The position numbers and the translations under genes are program-made. A DNA stretch of 64,000 nucleotides, taken from NCBI RefSeq assembly GCF_023721815.1, contig NZ_JAMDLI010000001.1, forward strand, positions 1 through 64,000. The letters are read 5' to 3'. Shown here one piece after another: positions 58,490 to 64,000 of the stretch. The DNA comes from Pleomorphomonas sp. JP5 (GTDB lineage Bacteria > Pseudomonadota > Alphaproteobacteria > Rhizobiales > Pleomorphomonadaceae). The notes under the pieces are model-generated. The model made no database searches, had not been told where the DNA came from, and saw nothing but the letters and a program-made list of their open reading frames with translations. Position 1 is the stretch's first letter. Each line of letters starts with the position of its first letter.

Positions 58490-58819
58490 TGTCCTCTTAA
58501 GCTTCTTGGCTGATGAATTTGCTGACGGTTTCCCATGGTCTTCTTCCCATGTTTCGGTATCCGAGATGGGGCCGCTCGGTGTTGGACTTGTGGATCGGAG
58601 GCAGGTCCTTCAGACCCGCGAGACCTTCGAGCTGGAACCGCCGCTTCCACTCGTAGAAGCTCGTCCGGTCCATGCCGCGGCGACGGCAAGCCTCGGCCGC
58701 ATTACCCAGCTGCTCGGCCAGTTCCAGAACGCTCAGGCGCTGACGCGCCACTTTCTCCGGGGCATCCATGTTGCTTCCTCCCTATGCCAGTATCGCACGG
58801 AATGAAGCCTAAGAGGACA
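58490..58819 (-). mobile_element. IS481-family miniature remnant
   Basis: 330 bp bounded by 16-bp terminal inverted repeats with one mismatch: TGTCCTCTTAAGCTTC (58490-58505) and GAAGCCTAAGAGGACA (58804-58819). The flanks carry CGGTATT on the left and CGGATT on the right, a probable target duplication decayed by one base. It holds only a deleted transposase gene. It sits inside the AEC transporter gene, same orientation. Confidence 0.88.
58497..58769 (-). pseudogene. Internally deleted IS481-family transposase
   Basis: 90-aa reading frame. Residues 1-62 match the helix-turn-helix N-terminus of IS481 transposases (MDAPEKVARQRLSVLELAEQ ... SFYEWKRRFQLEGLAGLKDL PPIHKS) and residues 63-90 the extreme C-terminus (NTERPHLGYRNMGRRP). 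About 250 residues, including the whole DDE catalytic core, are missing, yet the frame is kept. It cannot transpose by itself; it may still bind the element's ends. Confidence 0.85.
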
Positions 58820-59809
58820 CGGATTGCTGGGCGGCGGCATAGCAGGTCGCTGCCGGCGGCAGGCAGGCCATAAGAACCGCCGCATGGACCCAGACCGGCG
58901 GGAAACCACCAACGAGCGTGACCATCGTCCAGGCCATCAGCGGATGCACCAGGAGCTTGACGGCCACGAGGGCCGGCAGTTCGCGATGCAGCTGGCTGGC
59001 GGGTTGCAGCGCCACGGTCACTCCGATCGAGAATAGCGCGGCCGGCGCCGCCGAGGCGCGCAGCATGGAGATGGTGCTAGAGACTGCCTCGGGCACCTCT
59101 ACACCGGACGCAGCGCCCAGAACGCCGGCAATACTGCCAAGGATGAAGGGGTGCGTGAGGATCCTGCGCAAGATGAGCATGGCGATTGCGCCAATTGGCC
59201 GCTTTTCCTCGCCGAAGATCGCCATGACCGTTGGCAGCAGAGAGAAGATTAATACGACATCGAAGCAGAAAATCAGCGCCGTTGGCGCGGCCGCCGCGCC
59301 GCCAAGCGCCGAGAGAGTCAGCGCCGGTCCCATATAGCCGACATTGGCATAGGAACCGACGAGGCCCTGAAGCGCGGCGACGCGCATGCCGGCGCCGGAC
59401 AGCGCCCGGCCGACGAGAAGGGCGATCAGGAAAGTGAGGAATGTGGAGGTGGTCGTGGCAACCGCAAAGGGCCAGCGCAACAGTTCCTCGAGCGGCGTTC
59501 GTGACAGGATGTCGAAGAACAATGCCGGCAAGGCGACGTAGATCAGATAGAAGTCCAGCCACGCGAGACCGGCGCGCGGCAGGCGGGCGAGCTTTCCCGC
59601 CAGAAAGCCGATGAGGATGATGCCGAAGAACGGCATGGCCAGCGCCAGAACCTGGGTCATGAATAGTTGATCGCCGGGACGCCCGCCTCGCGGCGGCTAC
59701 GGGGTGGAGGGAGCGCAAGAAATGGAGTAACAGCTCTTCGCACGATTCAGGCAGCGAACGTAGATGCGCCGCCCATTTCTCGTCTTGTCCGTAGAGAGGC
59801 TTAGACGCG

Positions 59810-60721
59810 TTGGATTATAGACAGGCCAGAATGCAAGCCGGCTTTTGGCTTGAATACGCGGTGCTGCGCGTGGTCGTGGCCTTGCTCGGTTTGCTCGGGG
59901 TCGACCGGGCGTCTGCCTTTATGGGGCGTCTCTGGAGATGGTTTGCTCGCTTCAATCCCCGCCATGCGAGGGCTGAGCGACATCTCACTTTCGCCATGCC
60001 GGATCTGACCTCTGTGCAGCGGACGGTCATCTTGCTGGACATGTGGGAGAACCTCGGACGAACGTTCGCCGAAGGACTTCTCCTGCCTGAGATTGTCGCT
60101 CATCCCGAGCGTATCGCCATGAGTGAACGACTGGCCGCCGAAATCAGGACCATAGGGGCAGGGGGCGCGGTTTTCTGTTCGCTTCATCAGGGCAACTGGG
60201 AGCTGCTCGCGGTGGGCAGCACCGGTTTGGGAAAACCGGTCGCCGGCATCTATCGCCCACTCAGAAACCCTCTTTCCGAGGCTTATTTCCGCTCTCGACG
60301 CGAGACGGCCTATCCGGGTGGGTTGGTCTCGGCCGGAACCGCGTCTGTCCTGCGTCTGCGCTCTCTCGCCCGCAGTGGTGTGGCTGTCGCCATGATGGCC
60401 GATTTGCCCGATAGGACCGGTATCGTGGCTTCCTTCTTCGGACACCCCGCGCCGGTGTCCAAGCTACCCGTCGCAATGGCCAGGCGTCTGGGCTTGCCTC
60501 TGGTCGTGGCGCACTGCCTGCGGACGGAGGGGGCGCAGTTCCGCATTGACGGAGAACGGTTGGATATGCCGCACACCGATGATCCCGAAACGGACATCGA
60601 GAAGGCAACGCTCGCGCTGCATGCGGTATTCGAGACCTGGATCAGACATGCTCCGGGGCAGTGGATGTGGGCAACCCGCAAGTGGCCGAAGCTGGAGTTG
60701 CCCTCTAGCCCGACGGAGTGA
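59810..60721 (+). CDS. Lipid A biosynthesis acyltransferase (LpxL/HtrB family)
   Basis: 303 aa membrane-anchored acyltransferase that adds a secondary acyl chain to lipid A. One N-terminal hydrophobic segment, then HQGNWE (HX4E catalytic motif), GIYRPLRNP and MMADLPDRTG. TTG 59810 (MDYRQARMQ) is taken; ATG 59831 seven codons later is an equally plausible start. LPLAT family members can also act on ornithine lipids, so the precise substrate is open. Confidence 0.85.
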   Translation: MDYRQARMQAGFWLEYAVLRVVVALLGLLGVDRASAFMGRLWRWFARFNPRHARAERHLTFAMPDLTSVQRTVILLDMWENLGRTFAEGLLLPEIVAHPERIAMSERLAAEIRTIGAGGAVFCSLHQGNWELLAVGSTGLGKPVAGIYRPLRNPLSEAYFRSRRETAYPGGLVSAGTASVLRLRSLARSGVAVAMMADLPDRTGIVASFFGHPAPVSKLPVAMARRLGLPLVVAHCLRTEGAQFRIDGERLDMPHTDDPETDIEKATLALHAVFETWIRHAPGQWMWATRKWPKLELPSSPTE

Positions 60722-60741
60722 TGCCGTTCATCCTGCATTCA

Positions 60742-60762
60742 TGTCAAATCTTTGAATTGACA
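60742..60762. promoter_or_regulatory. Candidate regulatory palindrome / -35 element before the OmpA-family gene
   Basis: TGTCAA-N9-TTGACA inverted repeat; the right half is a perfect sigma-70 -35 hexamer, but no good -10 is seen 17 nt on. 165 bp before the gene. Function uncertain. Confidence 0.35.
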
Positions 60763-60926
60763 CGCTTTCGCCTCCTTCCTTCAGATTGACGCCCCATTGG
60801 CCGGGCAAGCTTCGGAACCGAAGGCCGCCCCCATCGGTTTCTACGATTGACCTGGTCCGAAGCGCGACTTGGGCAGTGGTTCGGAGCTCGACGTCCGGGA
60901 CGGCACAAGGAAGGCTGGAGGATTTT

Positions 60927-62627
60927 ATGAATCGACTGAGAAAGCTTTTGCTGGCCTGTGCGATCGTGCCGCTGTCGCAGATCGCCTTGCAGGCTGCTGC
61001 TCGCGCCGAGGAGGGGCGACTCCTTCTGGCTCAGACCGAGCCCGCCTGTCAGCCCGGCGACCCAAACTGCGTGCCGCCCGAACAGGTTGCGCCAAAACAG
61101 CCTGAGACCCAACCGGAGGCCGAGCCGTCGCCCCCAGAGCCGGAGGCCACGCCGCCAGCCCCGGCGCCGGAGGCGGCTCCAGAGGCGCCGGCACCCATGC
61201 CCAAGGCTCAGCCTGAAGAGCCCGCTCCCCAACCTGAGGCGGACCGTCCAGAAACGGCTCCTGAAGCTGCTCCCGAGGTCGCTCCCAGCCCGCCGGAAGC
61301 CGAGCGTCCGACCACCGAGCCTGAGGCTGGACAAAAGTCGGCCGAGCCGGAGATGGCCCCAGCTGTTCCCGCGCCGGAGCTGGAGGCGGTTCCGTCCCCA
61401 AGTCCGGAAGCTCAGCCCACATCCCCCGCGCCCGAAGCTGAGCCAACTGCTCCGCAGCCGAAGGACGCTCCGGCGCCCGAACCGGAGGCCCAGCCCACGC
61501 TTCTGGCCCCACAGCAACCGGAGGGCATGCCTGAGCCTCCGAAGCCGCCAACGCCCGACGCGGCCACCCCACCACCTGCCCAGTCCGGCGAGATGCCTCC
61601 TCTGCCTCCGGAAAACACCGAGAAGCAAGCCCCGCCGCCGGCGTTGATTGAGAAGCTTGGCAATCCCGGAGCGGCTGCGGCCAAGGCTATCGACCAGAGC
61701 GTCGATGAGAAGGTCGGCAACATCCGTGACGTTCAGCGGGAACGCCGGGTGATCAGCAACGAGGATGGTGTTCGGGTGACCGTGGAACCAGGTGGTCGCG
61801 TCATCGTCCAGAGTGGCGAGCAGGCAGTGATCCGCCATGATGATAGGTCTCGTTTCGATCGCCAAGATCGAGACTACCGCGAACGGCGGACCCGCGACGG
61901 CGGCCGAGAGGTCATAGTGGACACACGGCACGGCGGCGAAGTGCGTACACTCTATGACCCCAACGGCATGATGATCCAGCGCGAGCGTCGGGACCGTGAC
62001 GGTCGGGTCCATGTTCTCTTCGACAACCGGAGCTTTGGATCTGGCCCCGCCGATGAACCTACGTGGCAACGGGTCGTGCGCCTGCCGCCTCCGCCGGTCT
62101 ATGACCTTCCGCGCGAGCGTTATCGCGTGGAGATGCGTTCGGCGCCACCGCGATATGTCGAAGAGGCTCTTACGGCTCCCCCGCTCGTCAAGGTGCGACC
62201 GGAGTACACGCTCGACCAGGTGATCTACAGCCCCGACCTGCGCGAACGGGTCAGATCGGTCGATCTCGATACCATCACCTTCTCCAGCGGTGCCTGGGCG
62301 ATAGAGCGCAGCCAGGTGGCGAGCATCGAGGCGGTCGCGCGCGGTATTGAAGCCGCTCTTCGCCGTAACCCCAACGAGGTGTTCCTGGTCGAGGGGTATA
62401 CGGACGCGGTCGGCTCGGTGGTGGACAACCTGTCTCTATCCGACCGTCGCGCCGAGGCGGTAGCCAACGTGCTGACGGACCACTACGGGATTCCGCCCGA
62501 GAAGCTCGTCACCCAAGGCTACGGCGAGAGCTACCTGAAGATCCCGACGGAGCGAGCGGAGCGCGCCAATCGACGCGTTGCGGTGCGTCGCATCACGCCG
62601 CTGCTCTCGACCAACGGCCAGCCGTAA
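60927..62627 (+). CDS. OmpA-family protein with long Pro/Glu/Ala-rich region
   Basis: 566 aa. Signal peptide (MNRLRKLLLACAIVPLSQIA... cut after ARA, residue 27). Residues 40-235 are a low-complexity region of P-E-P-E-A-type units with Gln, followed by an Arg/Asp-rich repeated-sheet region (DGVRVTVEPGGRVIVQSGEQ) and a C-terminal OmpA/MotB peptidoglycan-binding domain (about 455-560: VEGYTDAVGS, LSLSDRRAEAVANVL). No beta-barrel is visible, so probably a periplasmic or lipid-side protein reaching through the cell wall. ATG 60927 follows GGAGG. A terminator follows. Confidence 0.85.
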   Translation: MNRLRKLLLACAIVPLSQIALQAAARAEEGRLLLAQTEPACQPGDPNCVPPEQVAPKQPETQPEAEPSPPEPEATPPAPAPEAAPEAPAPMPKAQPEEPAPQPEADRPETAPEAAPEVAPSPPEAERPTTEPEAGQKSAEPEMAPAVPAPELEAVPSPSPEAQPTSPAPEAEPTAPQPKDAPAPEPEAQPTLLAPQQPEGMPEPPKPPTPDAATPPPAQSGEMPPLPPENTEKQAPPPALIEKLGNPGAAAAKAIDQSVDEKVGNIRDVQRERRVISNEDGVRVTVEPGGRVIVQSGEQAVIRHDDRSRFDRQDRDYRERRTRDGGREVIVDTRHGGEVRTLYDPNGMMIQRERRDRDGRVHVLFDNRSFGSGPADEPTWQRVVRLPPPPVYDLPRERYRVEMRSAPPRYVEEALTAPPLVKVRPEYTLDQVIYSPDLRERVRSVDLDTITFSSGAWAIERSQVASIEAVARGIEAALRRNPNEVFLVEGYTDAVGSVVDNLSLSDRRAEAVANVLTDHYGIPPEKLVTQGYGESYLKIPTERAERANRRVAVRRITPLLSTNGQP

Positions 62628-62662
62628 GGCAATTGCTCCGCGGCCCCGTTCTCCGCTAAAAG

Positions 62663-62693
62663 AAAGCCCCGTCCATTGAGGATGGGGCTTTTC
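62663..62693 (+). terminator. Terminator of the OmpA-family gene
   Basis: 12-bp stem (AAAGCCCCGTCC against GGATGGGGCTTT, one G-U pair), 5-nt loop, then TTTTC. 36 bp after the stop codon. Confidence 0.8.
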
Positions 62694-62729
62694 GCCTTGG
62701 GCCTTATGGCACCCGATCGGTAACTCATT

Positions 62730-63470
62730 TTGACGAATCGCTTCGCCTCCGCGCTCGGCAGTCATCCCCGTTGGCTTGCGCTGGCCGCCGTTGTGTTCAT
62801 GGCCGCCAGCGGTTGGCTGTGGTTGATCGCTTCTGTTGTCAATGTCGGCTTGGCGGAAGCGTTGATGCCGGCGATGGAAGAGTATCTCAGCGTCAGTGGT
62901 CTTGCGCTTGGTCTTGCCATGTGGGTGGCCATGGTCTTTGCCATGATGCTGCCGACGGCCGCGCCCACGTTCAACGCCTACGCCAATACGGCGGGGGCCG
63001 GCACCATGGCGCTGATCGCCGGCTATACCGCGGTCTGGCTCTTGGCCTCGGTGGTGGCCATGACCATCCAGACCGGGCTTGTGCATCTTGGCGCCCTCGC
63101 GCCGCACATGGCGCCAGCTGGCATCGCGCTCTCTGCGTCCATACTGATTGCCGCTGGAGTATACCAGTTCACCCCCTTGAAGTGGGCCTGTCTCTTTCGC
63201 TGTCGCAACCCACGTGTCTCCGATGTAGAGGTCGGGGCAGGCGCCGCATTCCGCATCGGCGTCGAGGAAGGCCTGGCCTGTCTCGGCTGCTGCTGGGCCA
63301 TGATGGCGGTGATGTTCGCCACAGGGCTCATGAATCTGGCCGCCATGGCCATCCTCGGCGCTCTCATGGGCGTGGAAAAGCTGATCAGCGGTGTCTGGCT
63401 GACGTATTTCCTCGGGGTTTTGTTCATTCTTGCCGGTGTCATCTTGGCGAGCGGCCTCGTCATCGGGTAG
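62730..63470 (+). CDS. DUF2182 family membrane protein
   Basis: 246 aa, about six transmembrane helices. DUF2182 signatures MWVAMVFAMMLPTAAPTF, AGVYQFTPLKWACLFRCRNP and GLACLGCCWAMMAVMF with conserved cysteines and methionines in the membrane. The family is often near metal or sulfur genes, and a copper or metal role has been suggested, but the function is unproven. TTG start without clear ribosome site; ATG alternatives lie well inside the first helix. Confidence 0.85.
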   Translation: MTNRFASALGSHPRWLALAAVVFMAASGWLWLIASVVNVGLAEALMPAMEEYLSVSGLALGLAMWVAMVFAMMLPTAAPTFNAYANTAGAGTMALIAGYTAVWLLASVVAMTIQTGLVHLGALAPHMAPAGIALSASILIAAGVYQFTPLKWACLFRCRNPRVSDVEVGAGAAFRIGVEEGLACLGCCWAMMAVMFATGLMNLAAMAILGALMGVEKLISGVWLTYFLGVLFILAGVILASGLVIG

Positions 63471-63610
63471 ATTGTAGTCAGATGTAACCATCCGGCATGA
63501 TCGGTAAGGTTTTGGGCGATGATATTTTGGGCTCCGTCGGGCGACGCGCTTCGTCCGTTCATGATGGCTCTCGGCCCGGCCGTCGGTTCGGACGAGAGGA
63601 GCGGCGCGCG

Positions 63611-64000
63611 ATGACGGAACTGACACTTGTGGGCAGACATCAGAATGCGTTGATCGCCCTTGCCGTGCACGCTTTTACGGCGAGCGGCATCGTCCTGGCC
63701 ATGCTGGCGGCTTTCGCTGCCTATAATCTGGACTGGACGACCTTCTTCATGTGGCTTGGCCTTGCGCTGGTCGTCGATGGCATCGACGGGCCGATTGCGC
63801 GCAAGGTGTCGGTGGAAAGTCGCTTGCCGACCTTCTCCGGCGCTGCCCTGGACTTCGTGGTTGACTATGTGACCTACGCCTTCCTGCCGGCGCTCGCAGT
63901 CGCAACGGCCGGGTTCACCTCGATACCCGTTGCCTTGGCTCTGGCCGGCATGATCGTCTTCACGTCGGCGATGTACTTCGGCGACACCCGCATGAAGATG
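63611..64000 (+). CDS. pcs: Phosphatidylcholine synthase (partial)
   Basis: First 130 codons; the gene runs off the right edge. CDP-alcohol phosphatidyltransferase motif Asp59-Gly-x2-Ala-Arg64-x12-Gly77-x3-Asp81-x3-Asp85 with VVDGIDGPIAR, with the spacing of Pcs. It condenses choline with CDP-diacylglycerol in the inner membrane, typical for plant- and animal-associated alphaproteobacteria. ATG 63611 has GAGGAG about 9 nt upstream. Confidence 0.88.
   Translation, partial: MTELTLVGRHQNALIALAVHAFTASGIVLAMLAAFAAYNLDWTTFFMWLGLALVVDGIDGPIARKVSVESRLPTFSGAALDFVVDYVTYAFLPALAVATAGFTSIPVALALAGMIVFTSAMYFGDTRMKM

Larger units (their letters stand above)
58368..59660 (-). pseudogene. AEC family (auxin efflux carrier) transporter, disrupted by an IS element
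   Basis: The 5' part (59660 down to 58820) encodes a membrane transporter of the AEC/malonate type: MTQVLALAMPFFGIILIGFL and about nine helices down to ACLPPAATCYAAAQQS. A 330-bp insertion (58490-58819) then interrupts it. Beyond it, 58489-58368 continues in a frame reading RLYVEQSASGVLIGTIV then SVVTVSLTLYLVTHGLIP and TAA, which is the missing last helix of the family. Removing the insertion and one target copy restores about 318 aa, the usual length. As it stands the protein ends after four insertion-derived residues (283 aa), lacking the final helix, so it is probably non-functional. Confidence 0.88.

Noticed and set aside
62436-63626. 396-codon minus-strand frame opposite the DUF2182 gene
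   Set aside because: Spans the OmpA terminator and the opposite strand of a clear membrane protein gene; His/Gly/Arg-rich nonsense composition.
1-64000. CRISPR arrays, prophage, toxin-antitoxin or defence islands
   Set aside because: No regularly spaced direct repeats, phage structural genes or known defence genes were found; the only mobile DNA seen is the 330-bp IS481 remnant.

Overview
The window is a chromosomal segment of high-GC alphaproteobacterial DNA, and the gene content points to Hyphomicrobiales (Rhizobiales). The evidence is an RlpA-PBP5-like-tmk-holB-metG block, a complete nuoA-N operon followed by birA and an RNase J gene, a phosphatidylcholine synthase gene at the right edge, and a NikKMLQO-type nickel transporter. 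A bifunctional AdhE is unusual for this order and suggests a facultatively fermentative lifestyle. A Pleomorphomonas-like bacterium is my guess; the sequence alone does not prove it. No rRNA, tRNA, CRISPR array, prophage or plasmid function was seen.

Layout. 1-4435: start of gap, then adhE with a divergent LacI-family regulator and two LacI-like half palindromes between them (fermentation). 4432-8399: nickel uptake operon nikR-nikK-nikM-nikL-nikQ-nikO on the minus strand, with a textbook NikR operator in front of nikK. 8486-10226: a tightly coupled pair, a DUF2325 coiled-coil protein and a small protein, sharing a CPF-type cysteine motif. 10384-20362: alpha/beta hydrolase, ybaK, parC, rlpA, a PBP5-like gene that has lost all three catalytic motifs, tmk, holB and metG. 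20566-24620: a set of redox enzymes (FAD oxidoreductase, luciferase-like monooxygenase, WrbA) and an acetyltransferase. 24678-29381: nrdR-ribD, then uraD-allC-M20 for ureide (purine) breakdown. 29391-33131: rimO and envelope proteins. 33071-35727: a sulfur/cysteine operon (cysteine synthase, AlaX, SseA). 35885-38647: bpt, an RDD membrane protein and threonine dehydratase.

38905-54203 holds the 14-gene respiratory complex I operon plus one extra small membrane-protein gene between nuoH and nuoI, followed closely by birA and then rnj. 57056-62627 is a surface/envelope region: a TadG-like protein whose vWA half is markedly AT-rich, an auxin-efflux-carrier (AEC) gene broken by a 330-bp IS481-family remnant, an LpxL-type acyltransferase and a proline-rich OmpA-family protein. 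The right end has a DUF2182 membrane protein and a truncated pcs.

Most of the window is core metabolism. The observations most worth following are the IS481 mini-element in the AEC gene with its decayed target duplication, the catalytically dead PBP5-like protein inside a cell-envelope/replication operon, the DUF2325 two-gene cassette beside the nickel regulon, the NikR operator, and the extra ORF and histidine-rich loop in complex I.
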